Shown one piece after another: positions 1 through 11,046 of a stretch of 64,000 nucleotides of DNA (the first letter of the stretch is position 1; each line of letters starts with the position of its first letter). This DNA comes from Rachicladosporium sp. CCFEE 5018 (lineage: Eukaryota; Ascomycota; Dothideomycetes; Cladosporiales; Cladosporiaceae): NCBI GenBank assembly GCA_002077045.2, contig KZ111159.1, forward strand, positions 558,001-622,000, given 5' to 3'. Both the position numbers and the translations under genes were made by a program. The notes under the pieces are model-generated. The model did not search any database and was not told the origin of the DNA. It worked only from the letters and a program-made list of their open reading frames with translations.

Positions 1-153
1 GATGGATTCGACCAAAAACACTTTCAATTCATCGAAGCCATATACCAGCTCGGCAATAGCTCATGTGGATCGCGCTGTATGCAGTCCGGCAGGTGACTTT
101 TCGGTGTCATCAATCATCGCAGCTTTCTCGCGACCGAATCTCATAGAAGTCAG

Positions 154-1515
154 TCATGCCAGATCCAGCTCCTCCCTTTCGATTGCCAGCTCCCGCTTCC
201 TCAGTGCTAGCTCCTCCCTCTCCAAGTCCATCTCCTTGCGACGCAGCTGCAGAAGTGTCTTCCTGCGCGCGCGATCGACCTCGGTAAGCTTTGACTGTCT
301 GTTTGAGGCAATGCTTCGAACGCTGTGTTCTGGCGTCTGCATGTTTGGGGCACGACGGGAGCTCACGACTGTGACATCGTCCTCGTCGAAGGCGACAGCG
401 TGCTCGCGCTTGATTCTGGGGGTCTTGGACTCTTGAACTTCTTCTGTTTTCGGCGCAGCTTGCTCTACTTTCGTAGTCTGAGGTACGTTAGGTCAGCGTG
501 CCGATGCGGACGAGGGAGGGCCTGAGACACACCGGAACGGATGTCGTTGAACCTTTCGTCGGTGGCCCGATGGGCAGATCGCTCGGTATATTGGTGGATG
601 CATTTTGGGCAGTCGGTGCTTCATCCTCGTCACGGTCGGCGATCTTAAGCAGACGCAAACACGCTGTAAAAGGTCAGTCGAGGTACGCCATGTTCAGCTA
701 GCATGATGACGCTGACCTGCAGAACGTGCTCGGAATATGAAAGCAATAGACTTGCCAGGCAAACCCGGTGAAACTTGGAAAGCCTTAGCGATTGGAGGCG
801 GCGCAATCTGCTGCAGCGGTACGAGGCTGAAATCAGTCAGTTGCGGACTCTCGGTGCATGTATGCAGAACCTACTCGGTCGTATGGGAGACAAGGCCAGC
901 TTTGATGACATCCTTGGACGCCGATGACTTCGTCTCAGATGTGTAGCGCCTGGCGTTACGTAGCTTTGGTTCAGGCAAGTACTTCGCACTGCCGCGCTGC
1001 ACCGAGACTGTGATTCTGCCCGAGCGCTCGATCTCCCGATTCACGCAATCCTCGCTAGTGTCCAGCTCCTCATCTATGTCACTCGGGTCAGCGGGATCAT
1101 CAGACCGTCGTGCGGAAGACCTGCCTAGTGATAGCGCGCTGAAAGTCAGTGCACAGCGCATCCACATGCCGTCGATGTACTTCGTTGATGAGCTGTAGCT
1201 GGTCACGTGCCCTGCATCGCCCGCAGCCTCTATCTCCTTCCTGGTGTGGTCAAGAAAGGCACCCTGATGCTCGCCGATAGCGATGTTCGTCTTGAGGTGC
1301 GTGACACCCATGAAGTCGAAGCCGGGCAGTACCCTTCGTCTGACGGCAAAGTGTTCGCCTTCGCGTGCTTGAATGTAAATTTCATTGGGGTTGCCGGTAT
1401 ACGCTGGGGAGCCTGCTGGTGGCGTGTACTCAGCATATCGCTGGCCGTCGCTCTTGCGTGCGATATACACCTCGATGCCGTTACAAACGACCATGGTACC
1501 GGTCTTTTCAGGCAA
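154..1515 (-). CDS. DUF7918-like protein, copy 1 (4 exons, 401 aa)
   Basis: Spliced model: exons 1515-875, 826-717, 663-533 and 477-154, with intron phases 2, 1 and 0; the frame closes to 401 aa. The first intron has a GTAGGT donor, a CTGAC branch-like motif and a TTTCAG acceptor. The N-terminal ~110 residues (GIEVYIARK, then GEHFAVRRRVLPGFDFMG) look like the beta-rich domain of fungal DUF7918 proteins, which I recall as having no known function. The middle is low complexity with an acidic stretch near DPSDIDEELDTSED. The last ~40 residues form a charged Arg/Glu-rich helix (RRKEMDLEREELALRKRE), probably a coiled coil, a feature shared with the two paralogues at 14.9-18.8 kb. Its intron phases differ from theirs, so it is a more distant relative. 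Function is unknown; a nuclear role is only a guess from the charged tail. Confidence 0.75.
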
Positions 1516-2145
1516 CTGCTGTTATTATGGACGAGTAGCTATGATGATGAGGGAAAGAAAATGAAGAGCAACTTGGGACTGCGCTGAGAGGAATGCCGTC
1601 GCTAGTGCTCGCAGCTTAACCACCTACTTGAAGACATGTGACCACATCATCGCTCAGACGCCTCACTGCTGACTGTGATGTGCCTCACTATCGATGCTGG
1701 AGACCGTACCTAGAAGTGCGAATTCCCCTCGAGATCCAAGTAGACCGCGAAAGCGGCTTTTACTCCACCCCTTGCTACAGATGCACACTGCAGACCATGC
1801 CCACGCCTCAGACTGTCCGCATCTGCTCTTGATGGACGCGAAGTCCGGGCATGCTATATCTGTGCCTCTCTTCCTCCATCTCGACTCTGGAAGATCGTCT
1901 GATCAGCTTGGAAGTCTGCACAGCATCTCGGACAAGCGGAACTGAGGAACAGAACGATCTGGGTAACGCAGTGCATGATGGCGTGAGACGACAACGAATT
2001 GAAGTGAGGATAGACCGAAACAGGGACGGCGACGCTACAAGCCGCAGCCCCATATATTCTGGGCCCTGCGTACAGCTCATCACGACTTCCACCGGACTTT
2101 ACCACAAATAACGTTTAGACGACGAACGACCTCAAACGCTTCGAA
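1516..2145. other. Intergenic, divergent promoter region
   Basis: The 630 bp lie between the start of the minus-strand DUF7918-like gene and the plus-strand DUF2011 gene. Open frames here are short and resemble nothing I recognise. It probably holds both promoters. Confidence 0.5.
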
Positions 2146-2994
2146 TTGACGCATTCGGGACCAGGAAGGAACAGAAGCCGAATAGGTCCTGCGCGATCGT
2201 CTACGTGTTTACTGTTTGCTCCGATCATGGAGAGTGTGGTTTCTCGAACGGAGCTACGAGCAGATTCCCCAGAACAAGATATAGAGCCCGACGATATCGC
2301 ACTTCAACGATTGAAAGCCTTGACCCGGTGTAACTTCGCCACTGAGACTCCGATTGTCAATGGGGTTAGTCCTCCGGATGTGCAGGAAAGTGAACCCGAA
2401 GGCCTGGAGTTCCGACTGTTCGCGAAGCCGAGCCTGCAGTCCACTACGGCGGGCGCACAGCCGACACAGCGAGTAAATGTGCGATCGCCTTCTGCGGATC
2501 CAACGTCAGCAGGACTCGTACAGCCTGAAGGACCAAGAAGTCGCTACTTAACCCTTCCGCCAAATGAGGAGGGACGGAGGAAGCTTAATCTCGCCGCGGT
2601 GACTTCGTCTCAAGTTTACGCACTAGCTAAATCGCCCTGGCCCGGCAGCACATACGAATGGAAAGTGCAACACATCAACGAACACGGCTATCCCGTAGTT
2701 GCGTCGCCGATTGTGAGACCACCGATCTTGAGATCAGCCGTGGCAAAACCGGTTAAGCTCTGCAAGCTCAGCAAGGCCGCACGCATCCGTCAGAGAACGA
2801 GACTTGCAAAGGCGAAGGCAGAGCTTGTCGCAGCTGAGACTGCGGGAGTGGCAGAGCGAGAGAAGCGGGCGGCGCGTAATCGTGAGAAGAAGCTGAAGAA
2901 GAAGGCTAGGGAGAAGGCGAAGAAGGCCGCTGGCGGTCTCGCCAATGCTGACGATGGCGAGGCTGTCAGCAGCACTGACAGCGATGACGGCTGA
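2146..2994 (+). CDS. DUF2011-type conserved fungal protein
   Basis: Single-exon frame of 282 aa; an in-frame Met at 2227 (MESVVSRTELRA) would give 255 aa and is the likelier start, because the first 27 residues look like translated leader. The segment EGLEFRLFAKP opens the conserved fungal domain I recognise as DUF2011. It continues through RSRYLTLPP and STYEWKVQHINEHGYP to a Lys/Arg-rich helical tail (AREKAKKAAGG, about 60 residues, highly charged), then an acidic Ser/Asp end. The basic tail suggests nuclear or nucleolar location, which is inference only. The biochemical role of the family is unknown to me. Its 3' end faces the 3' end of the minus-strand cupin gene, 48 bp away. Confidence 0.75.
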   Translation: MTHSGPGRNRSRIGPARSSTCLLFAPIMESVVSRTELRADSPEQDIEPDDIALQRLKALTRCNFATETPIVNGVSPPDVQESEPEGLEFRLFAKPSLQSTTAGAQPTQRVNVRSPSADPTSAGLVQPEGPRSRYLTLPPNEEGRRKLNLAAVTSSQVYALAKSPWPGSTYEWKVQHINEHGYPVVASPIVRPPILRSAVAKPVKLCKLSKAARIRQRTRLAKAKAELVAAETAGVAEREKRAARNREKKLKKKAREKAKKAAGGLANADDGEAVSSTDSDDG

Positions 2995-3042
2995 GCGAGC
3001 TCGACTGGGAAGCAAGAGAATGACCAAAATTGCGTGGCCTGG

Positions 3043-3940
3043 CTACCGCCTCTTCTTGCTTTCCAGCTCCTCGTTCCAATACTCAGGATAAGTGGATTTC
3101 AATCCCAACCACCATCCGCCATACCACTGCCCCACAACAACACCCATGGCATAGCTGACCTGCCGCATCAGCCACGCTGGGCCTGGAAACGCCAGGCTGA
3201 CCTCAGCACTCTGCAACATCAATAGCAGCTGCGGCAGTGATGGCTCGACGTTCTGAAGATAGCAGTCATCGAGGTAGGTGTAGATGTTACGGAAGCTGCG
3301 ATGAGATTAGCAAGTAAGAGTGTAGGGCGCGTGGGAGAGGCGACTTACAACTTGGCGTTGATGCCGACGTCCTCGTCTTCGACAGAGCCGAGCACGGCAT
3401 CCGCGCTGATCTCAACGGTACACGGGCCGTCGTGCGTGTCGTCGACTTTGAACGTGTGGCGAGCTGTGGCCGGGATGCGGACGGGTTGCGGATCTGAGGC
3501 GGAGACTGTGGTGTCTTTGCCCTCGAGGGTGAAGATGTAGCGGCTGGGTGTTCTGACATCAGTGTCCGGTCGGTTGCAACTTGAAGAGTGTGGTAGACGA
3601 GGATGGCGTAGGAGACCGAGTGTGACGTGGGAAGATGGTTCGTAGCATACCCTTCAGTCACCTTGAAATACTCGTCCTGATACCAATGCCCTTCTCCTTG
3701 TCAGCGTTGCGTTCCTCGCTCAGCAGCAATGCGACTTCAAGACTCACAGTGGTACGGTGGCGTCAGATAGTTCTTCCCTTCAGGGACCTTCTGCAGCTCA
3801 CGCGGCGTGTGAGTCGTCTGTATCTCTAACACACTCTTACCACTTGGTGGCTTCACCCATTGAGTCGTGCGAATGCCTCTGTACTGTTGTAGGACGTCGA
3901 GATCGGCTGTAGCCGTTCGCGTGAAGGATTTGTGTGACAT
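3043..3940 (-). CDS. Cupin-fold protein (4 exons, 229 aa)
   Basis: Exons 3940-3748, 3690-3651, 3552-3349 and 3295-3043; all junctions are GT..AG and the frame closes at 229 aa. Across the first two junctions the protein reads PPYHWHWYQDEYFKVTEG, which matches cupin motif 1 exactly: HxH, four residues, E, six residues, G. The second motif appears as RIPATARHTFKVDD, including the third His ligand. This is the small beta-barrel cupin fold, usually metal-binding. The C-terminal third (YTYLDDCYLQNVEP to YPEYWNEELESKKRR) is helical with a hydrophobic Trp-rich stretch and is not typical of bacterial cupins. Substrate is unknown. The motif is split over a 40-nt micro-exon, so automatic predictors could easily miss it. 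Confidence 0.8.
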
Positions 3941-4468
3941 GTTGGGCCCAGGCTATCTATCCTATGCGACCTTGTCAAGCAGCGAAGTAAGAAGTTAAGA
4001 GGATCAACAAACGATAGCTGTGAAATTGATAGGGTGGACTGCCCAAGTGGCATGGGCTGACACGGCTCAGCTGATGGCATAGGCTGTGATTCGCTGACCT
4101 CAGCTCAGCATAAGGCGATTCACCGTTGAGAAGGGCCCTATGTTGGAGAAGCAGCGAGAGGCATATTTCGCCTGACACACATTGTGCCAATCATGTATAT
4201 CAACTGGCTCATACGATTCACACTGTCGTCTGATGCCTAATAAGAAGGAGGCGAGGTCTGTCCAAGCAGGGACAAAGGAGGTCGAGGGTGGCCTTGGCAA
4301 CCCGATGCGGTAGCTTGTTACCCTTGACGTCGATCGTACGTCCAAACCTACCCACCGCATCGACAAGTCGATATCGAAGTCCTCCAATATTGCCGGTGCG
4401 AGCATATCTAGGCAATGGCAGGACATCTGGACGGCACCGTGACACGATAGCATCGAGCCATCACGGGC
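3941..4468. other. Intergenic, divergent promoter region
   Basis: These 528 bp separate the cupin gene (-) from the LAT-type permease (+). Only short overlapping frames are present and none looks like a protein. It presumably carries both promoters. Confidence 0.5.
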
Positions 4469-6295
4469 ATGCCACAGCCCTCCTACTTCCCCCCAATGCT
4501 CCAATCCCCCGGTGGCGCTCTTGCGCCGCCACGCGACTCTCTCGAATTAGCCTCCCTCGCCTCCTCAAACCACGATTCCGGCGATTGCTCCAGCTTCGAC
4601 TCCTCCTCCCCGCCCGGTACGCCCTCAAGTCGCAAGCTCTCCTTCTCCGACCCCGCCAGACCAGGTCCCAATGCCGTGCGCCGCAGCTACTCCGTCTCGT
4701 CGGCCTTCGACTTCGCGGGGGCGATGTTCCCGCTGTCGTCTTCGGGGGCAGGATATACGGCACTTGGGACGCCATTGACGCCGAACTTCCATCTGGGCGC
4801 GCAGAGTCTGGAGAAGAACAAGAGTTTGACTTACTTGAATGGGTTGAGTCTGGTTGTTGGGTTGATCATTGGAAGTGGGATCTTCTCTTCGCCAGCGAGT
4901 GTGAATAGTAATGCGGGATCACCTGGCGCGGCATTGATTGTCTGGGTGGTCGCTGGGCTTTTGGCTTCGACGGGTGCGGCGAGCTATGCTGAGCTGGGAG
5001 GCGCGATACCACTCAATGGAGGAGCGCAGGTCTATCTTAGCAAGATCTTTGGCGAGTGGGCTGGCTTCTTATTCACGTGGTGCGCTGTCATGGTACTCAA
5101 GCCTGGGAGCGCTGCGATCATCGCGCTGATCTTTGGCGAGTACATGGTGAGGGCAGTCATTGGCGCAGATGCGTCTGATGTCAGCCCGTGGATCAACAAG
5201 GCAGTCGGCGTTATTGGCTTGCTGCTTGTGACGCTGCTGAATTGCGTCTCGACGCGACTTGGAGCACGAAGCGCAGATCTCTTCATGTTCCTTAAGTTCA
5301 TCGCATTGCTCGCCATTACTGTGCTAGGCATCACGGTCGCTGCAACAGGCTGGTCTTACCACCGCGAATCCCTCTCGACTACCTGGAAGACCACCAATTG
5401 GTTCGAAGGCACTTCCACCTCGACTTCGCAGTGGGCCGTCGCACTCTACGCCGGTCTCTGGGCCTACGACGGCTGGGACAATACCAATTACGTGGTGGGC
5501 GAGATGGTCAATCCAGCGCGCGATCTGCCTCGGACGATACATACATCCCTTCCCCTAGTCATATTGGCATACATCCTCGCCAACCTAAGCTACATCTTCG
5601 TCCTCCCCCTCGCCACAATAAATGCCTCCAACACCGTCGCCGTGGCCTTTGGCTCCACGGTCCTAGGTCCCATCGGCAGCTTAGTCCTCGCCCTCACAGT
5701 CTCAGGCTCCTGCTTCGGCGCACTAAACGCCACGACCTTCACGGCCGGCCGACTAGTCTACGCAGCCGGTAAGGAAGGCTACATTCCCTCCTTCTTCGGA
5801 ACCATCGGCCTCTCCTCTTCCTCGCAAATCCGCCTCCCCCGCCGCAGCAGTGCAAGAGCGAAGCGCTTCACGCGGTTCATTGCAGATGAGCAAGGATTCT
5901 TCTACACGCCCATCTACGCCATGGCGCTCAATGCCGCGCTAACGGCAATATACATCATCATCGGCGATTTCACAACCCTCACAACCTTCTACGGCGTCGC
6001 ATCCTACCTCTTCTACTTCGACGCTGTGGTCGGGCTCATAGTGCTGCGGGTTAAGGAGCCGGACTTAGAGCGACCTTACAAGTGCTGGATTGTAACGCCG
6101 GTGGTGTTCTGCTGTGTGAGTCTGTTTTTGGTTAGCCGGGCGATTTTCGCGAAGCCATTCCAGGCTCTGGTGGTTTTTGGGTTTATTGCGGCGGGGTTGC
6201 CGTTGTTTTGGTGGAGGGTGGGGAGTAAAAGGAGGGGGAAACGGCAGAGAGAGGAAGGGTGGTGGAAGTTTTGGAGGCGGTGGGGAAGGAGTTGA
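4469..6295 (+). CDS. LAT/MUP1-type amino acid permease (APC superfamily)
   Basis: An uninterrupted 608-aa frame. A Ser/Pro-rich cytosolic N-terminus of about 115 residues precedes a 12-segment membrane core. The core begins LSLVVGLIIGSGIFSSPASV, the substrate-binding unwound TM1 (GSGIF) of the APC fold in L-type amino acid transporters and yeast MUP1/MUP3. Other family landmarks are SYAELGGAIPLNGGAQVYL (TM3) and GLWAYDGWDNTNYVVGEM (TM6 region). A basic tail (GSKRRGKRQREEGWW) ends the protein. The expected role is amino acid uptake at the plasma membrane or vacuole; methionine or large neutral amino acids are possible, but specificity cannot be read from sequence. The 608-aa length suits the family with an extended N-tail. 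Confidence 0.88.
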   Translation: MPQPSYFPPMLQSPGGALAPPRDSLELASLASSNHDSGDCSSFDSSSPPGTPSSRKLSFSDPARPGPNAVRRSYSVSSAFDFAGAMFPLSSSGAGYTALGTPLTPNFHLGAQSLEKNKSLTYLNGLSLVVGLIIGSGIFSSPASVNSNAGSPGAALIVWVVAGLLASTGAASYAELGGAIPLNGGAQVYLSKIFGEWAGFLFTWCAVMVLKPGSAAIIALIFGEYMVRAVIGADASDVSPWINKAVGVIGLLLVTLLNCVSTRLGARSADLFMFLKFIALLAITVLGITVAATGWSYHRESLSTTWKTTNWFEGTSTSTSQWAVALYAGLWAYDGWDNTNYVVGEMVNPARDLPRTIHTSLPLVILAYILANLSYIFVLPLATINASNTVAVAFGSTVLGPIGSLVLALTVSGSCFGALNATTFTAGRLVYAAGKEGYIPSFFGTIGLSSSSQIRLPRRSSARAKRFTRFIADEQGFFYTPIYAMALNAALTAIYIIIGDFTTLTTFYGVASYLFYFDAVVGLIVLRVKEPDLERPYKCWIVTPVVFCCVSLFLVSRAIFAKPFQALVVFGFIAAGLPLFWWRVGSKRRGKRQREEGWWKFWRRWGRS

Positions 6296-6679
6296 TATAG
6301 TCCCCTAGAATGTGATGATTGCAACTCGTCCTGCAATTTGTCGTGCCTGAGGCATCTAGAATTTGGCCTCAGTTCCATCACCTCACTCGTGCAGAGCTCC
6401 GAACTCTACTACTTCTGCTCCTCATCTTTAGAGATCTATAGGGCCTCTTCAAAGAGGTGGGTGAGATGCTGAGCACAAATGCTTTTCTTGATTCAACTTG
6501 ATCAAGTCCCGCCATGGGCCTGACTGTAGGTGCTGTTGGGCTGCATGTGGCGCAGCGCTAGCGCCAAGGTGGGTGTGCTGACCTCCGACAGCATGAGGCC
6601 GGCATTTGAGATCTGTCTCATGCTCGAAGCTGCTTGAGATGACCGTACTGAAGCGCTCAATAGCTCTTCGCGCGATGTG
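6296..6679. other. Intergenic or 5' region of the ankyrin gene
   Basis: These 384 bp follow the permease stop. The frame of the downstream ankyrin gene is open from about 6638 (after a TGA) but holds no earlier Met. An additional upstream exon, for example around the ATG at 6592, cannot be excluded. Nothing else is visible. Confidence 0.4.
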
Positions 6680-9600
6680 ATGGCAAATAATGCCGAAGCG
6701 GCAGTTGCGCGCCGGCCTGGCGATCTGACAGTGTCTGGTGGAGTGAACGCTGCTGATAATGCGAGGCTGCACATCGGGAACATCAATAACCGTATGTTGA
6801 GGTCGTGTGAGCACAGAGCCGCATAGAAGTTGACGCTGGACTAGTCACGAACTACAGATACACCCTCGCCTAGCGGAAGTCAGACGAGACGCTCCGCTCC
6901 GATCGACGCAATGAGGAACTACTTCGCGCAGCCGCGGAAGGGCAGACACCTAGAGTCCGCCACTTACTCGATCTCGAAGCCGACTTCGACTACAGGGACG
7001 AAGTGGACTTGACTGCTCTTCATCACGCAGTCTTCAGCGGCTTCGAAGACGTAGTGTCGCTCTTGATACACAGAGGCGCTGATGTCAACTCCCCAAGTCT
7101 CAACGTTGGGACGCCGTTGATCCTGGCGATTTTGAAGCAACGCTCGAATGTCGTGCAGTTGCTGCTGTCTGCTCGAGGCATCGACGTCGACGCTGTGGTG
7201 GAATCACTAGGATCGGCCATGCACTGCGCGGCTTGGTGTGCTAACATTGACATTGCTAGGATGCTGATCGGACATGGTACCGTCAACGATCGCGAGAGGA
7301 GACTGCGCTGTGAGGCTGACATCGTCGTGCCTGCAGTCAATGCAGTCTATTCTTGGTCTGGCCGACGTGCACAATTTCTTGCAGATGAATCACATGGACA
7401 CTGGTTGGATGCCACGCCTATCTTGTTGGCAGTCCTGGCTGCGAATTGTGCAGTGGTGGAGCTCATGCACCTGCAAGATATGTCAATGGATCGAATGTGG
7501 TGGTACAAGCTGCGAAGTCGCTCCATCACAAACACTCGTGTTGTAGGTGCAAGCGAAGGTGGCTGGGAGGCTAGCAGATACGATCTCGTCAGCATAGCAT
7601 GTGACAGACCGGACGATGCAATACTAGGTTTCTTAATTCTCCATGGTGCCACCTCCAATCGTGTGTACGACAATGGCACCACTCTACTCATGCGTGCCGC
7701 CAGAGGGGGCGATGCCGAATGCCTGAAGGTCCTGTTGACGACAGTCGATCAAGCTGAGATTGACCGTCGAGGCCCAGATGGACGAACGGCGCTGTCTTAC
7801 GCAGCGGAACATGGTCGCGAAGGTTGTGTAAGTGTGCTGAACACGCACGGTGCCTTGAACACGATCGTGGACATCAGTGGGGATACACCGCTTCATCGGG
7901 CAAGTGCTAAAGGACAAAGCAATACCGCACAGCTCCTAATCGATTCCGGCGCAGAGGTCGATTGCGTCAACAGGCGAGGTCTGACTGCACTTCATCTTGC
8001 ATTTCGCGAGCAACATCTCGCCACAGTGCTCTGCCTAGTGAACGCTGGTGCAGAGTGCAGCTTGCAAACTAAGGATGGGACATCGCTGCTGCATATGCTT
8101 CTCAAGCATCACGAGCGTGATGGGTACACAGGGTTTGTTAAGGACTTCACCCCCTGGCCGCTTCAGGCGATGTCGCTTGACCAGGAGACATTGAGAAAAA
8201 CCGGTACGAACGAGCCCAACGTTCTTGAGCAGGTTCTGGCTTCAGCCAAAGCGGGCGACAATCATTCTACGAAGAGGTTCAATTATCGGCGACGTGAAGC
8301 CTTCGTGCTATACAGCGCGTCGACTATGCAGACTGCGCCTCACCTACTCGGCTTGCTTCGTGCTCTTGGCGGCGTGGTGAATATCACCGAAGATGGGCTG
8401 ACTTGCATCCAAATCGCGGCAGAAGCAGGCAACGCAGCTGCTACGCAAGATCTCTTGGCTTTCCAGCGGTCGTCGGGAGCCCCACCTAATGTGCACATGC
8501 CTTCAATTCTGAATGCTTGCCTCAAGGTAGCGGTATATCGCCAGCACGCCGAAGTCGTCAACGTAGTCTTGAGACATGGCGCAGATCCCAATTGCAGGAC
8601 CAACCAGGGCAGCACCATCATGCAGTTTGCTATTTCGTCAGTCTCTTCGGAGGTTGTGGAGCTGTTACGCCGGGCAGGCGGGGATGTGCCTATGCAGAAC
8701 GATGCTGGGCGGTCACCATCCAGCATAGCCATCGCGCACAATGAAGAGTCACACACAAATTTGAAGAACGGCACCTCTGGCCCTGCTCGGAGAGCTTCAC
8801 GCGTCACGTCTGATAGTCTTCTGCTTCGGAATATCGAACAAGATCAGTCCGTCATTCATGCCAACTCGGACAGTGTGGCCTCGCCACTTTGGGACACCGA
8901 GACGGGTAGCGAGATCGATGGTATCTCCTCGGAAGACATCGTCGCCCTGATAGACCACCTGACTGTTCGAGATCATCAGCGCAACGCTCGCGACACTGAG
9001 ATCCTGGTCAACCTTGTGCGCAGCGCTGCCGAGATGCGCGGTACTTTCCAAGACTTTGTACGCTTCATCAATGATCAGGATAAGTGGACTTTGCACGCCC
9101 CAGGATCACGCAGTGGTCAGCCTATGTCCCAGAATAAGGCGAACCAGCCGCTAGCGCCTATCGATAGGTCTGACGACAATCTCCCGGTACGCAAGAGCCG
9201 GTTAAGCCGCTCCCTCGAAGCTCTCGCAAGGAACAAGAGCGCAAGCGAGCTAGCTGTCATCGAGAAGATGCTTACAGAGATCTTGAATGATGTCGAGTCC
9301 CTGAAGATGAAGGAGTCAGTAATAAGACGAGATAAGGCAGATTCCGTCAAGGAAGGCCATACCGGGGGCTTTCAGATGGCCACCTCAATCGAACATTATG
9401 ATCCTGCGAAAGAAGAACAGACCACAAGCCCTGCTCAATTCAACATTGGTGAACGTCCGAATTGGATGCCTGCAGCAGATCGAGTGCATAGTGGTAGTGT
9501 GAATCCTGGACGCGATCTGACGAGATCGGCAATCGGGCCTCGCCAGAAGCCAGACCACCTAACAAGAAGTCCGATGACTTATGGTCGAGAAGACATACTT

Positions 9601-9951
9601 ATCAGCCCTAGTTCTGGAAAAGGGCTGTTCAGCCTAAGCACTACGTCCTCATTGCCGGTTCGTGCGATCGACGCAGAGATTAAGCGCGTGCTTACAGACC
9701 TCGATGTGGACCACCACAACATTAAAGGCGGTCTCGCGTGTAGCCTCGAGCAAGAAATTTGCAGCCGGAAGTTCGAGAAGACCCACGTCTGCCCCGATAT
9801 GTGTAAGACGTCTGCAAGGCTAAGTTTCGAGCTACACTTGGTTAAAGTGCCTTTCTTAGATTTACATGGCATCAGATTCAAGCTGATAGAAGGAGGTACA
9901 TGGCGGTACAGAACTACGACAGAGAGTATCCTGTTCAATTTGCACCTGTAG
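6680..9951 (+). CDS. Ankyrin-repeat protein with C-terminal KA1-like domain (1059 aa)
   Basis: Model: exon 6680-6791, intron 6792-6883 (GTATGT..TCAG, phase 1), exon 6884-9951; the frame closes at 1059 aa. The intron joins ARLHIGNINN to HETLRSDRRNEELLRAAAEG, which leads straight into ankyrin repeats: LTALHHAVFSGFEDVVSLLIHRGADVN, TLLMRAARGGDAECLKVLL, TALSYAAEHGREGCV, TPLHRASAKGQSNTAQLLIDSGAEV, TALHLAFREQHL and further degenerate ones to about residue 665. A disordered linker follows. The last 91 residues (969-1059) begin EIKRVLTDLDV and end in VKVPFLDLHGIRFKLIEGG plus a closing helix, closely matching the kinase-associated KA1 domain of MARK/SNF1-type kinases (pattern KxPxLxLxGxRFKxI). KA1 binds acidic phospholipids or inhibits kinases. 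No kinase domain is present. A peripheral-membrane scaffold is inferred. The start Met is uncertain. Confidence 0.82.
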
Positions 9952-10002
9952 CAATACATGACGTCGGCAAGGGCCTTCGTCTTGAACAGGCTTACGTAAT
10001 TC

Positions 10003-11046
10003 TCATGCGACGGTCACCGCCGGCTCCTGCTGCTCCCACTCCGGCCACCTCGGGTCCACAACCCATTCCCTATCCCCGGGCCTCTCCTGTAACGGCCGCC
10101 ATACAGTCCTCACAACCCTGCCTTCGCTCGGCCGGATTCTCAAATGCACTCCCGTTCCCTTTCCACCCCTATACAACGTGATTTCAAACTCCGCATTCGG
10201 TATTTGAGTAAGAGCGACAACGACAGGGGATGTCTCAGGAGACCAGATCATGCTGTAGCTGTCGGGTCCAACGTAGTAAATTCGTAGATCGAGCTGTTGG
10301 ATCTTGTGCACGGATTTGGGGCCGAAGCAAGATGTCAGAAGCTCGGTGAGTTGGGCTGTGGAGTCTGGACTGACTTGCGGGCGCCGCTTTGTCTCTCCGG
10401 GTTGAGGCAGAGTTGCGCCGGGAAGGTGAGCGCCGTGCTGCACTCTGTGGCCCGATTTGCTGCCTGTGTAGGCGCCTGCTAGGTGGACTGAGCGGGCTTG
10501 TTGGAGCAATCCTGGGGCGTGAGTTCGTAGAACATGCAGGCCACTTGGGTAGGAGACGAACAGCGAAGCACTGCGACCATGTGCTCGCGTGGCCAGATGG
10601 CTTTTCAGCTCATTATGTGTTTGTCGATTGACACGTGATAAGGTGGCGTGTGCATCGTGATACTCTCTCCTTGTCCCTTGGGTGGCTTCGGCGCTTACGT
10701 GGGCTGGTTTAGAGATGCTCAGGAGCCCAGCGTCGTAACCTGAGATAATGACGGGTTCGTGGTTGTGTTGTAGACCTGGAAAAGGCTTGCGACCATCGCC
10801 ATACAGACGGTGAACGATATCTGGAGCTCGTCCAGTCAATTCTGCGCTTCCTATCGTAATTTGAGAGCTTTGATGAAGAGCAATATCGTAGATCTGGAGT
10901 CGTAACTCCGTGGGTAGTCCCAGGAAAGACATTGCAGACAATGCAGCAAGGTGGCGCACGCGACTTGACGTCGATTTGCTGATGGGTTCGAGTTGCTGAG
11001 ACTTGGAAGGGTACAGTACTTCCGGGTCAGAATTTGGTGGTGTCAA
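10003..11046 (-). CDS. F-box-like (2EXR/DUF7730-type) protein
   Basis: One open frame of 347 aa. An internal Met at 10932 starts MSFLGLPTELRLQIYDIALH, the F-box-like signature (LPxELRxxIYxxAL) common in fungal proteins, so the true start may be there, giving 309 aa. A weak second landmark, ATLSRVNRQTHNEL, matches the L(L)RxxRQxxxE segment usually found about 70-100 residues further on. The rest (DLRIYYVGPDSYSMIW, VVALTQIPNAEFEITLYRGGKG) is beta-rich and unassigned. F-box proteins recruit substrates to SCF ubiquitin ligases; this particular fungal subgroup is largely uncharacterised. A strong GTAAGC donor-like site lies within the frame near 10700, but the residues after it fit the family, so I treat it as exon. 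It lies tail-to-tail with the ankyrin gene, 51 bp apart. Confidence 0.7.
   Translation of the reverse strand: MTPPNSDPEVLYPSKSQQLEPISKSTSSRVRHLAALSAMSFLGLPTELRLQIYDIALHQSSQITIGSAELTGRAPDIVHRLYGDGRKPFPGLQHNHEPVIISGYDAGLLSISKPAHVSAEATQGTRREYHDAHATLSRVNRQTHNELKSHLATRAHGRSASLFVSYPSGLHVLRTHAPGLLQQARSVHLAGAYTGSKSGHRVQHGAHLPGATLPQPGETKRRPQVSPDSTAQLTELLTSCFGPKSVHKIQQLDLRIYYVGPDSYSMIWSPETSPVVVALTQIPNAEFEITLYRGGKGTGVHLRIRPSEGRVVRTVWRPLQERPGDREWVVDPRWPEWEQQEPAVTVA

Noticed and set aside
10600..10720. GTAAGC donor-like site in the F-box-like gene
   Set aside because: The following in-frame residues (SRVNRQTHNEL) fit the family's second landmark, so removing them as an intron is unlikely.
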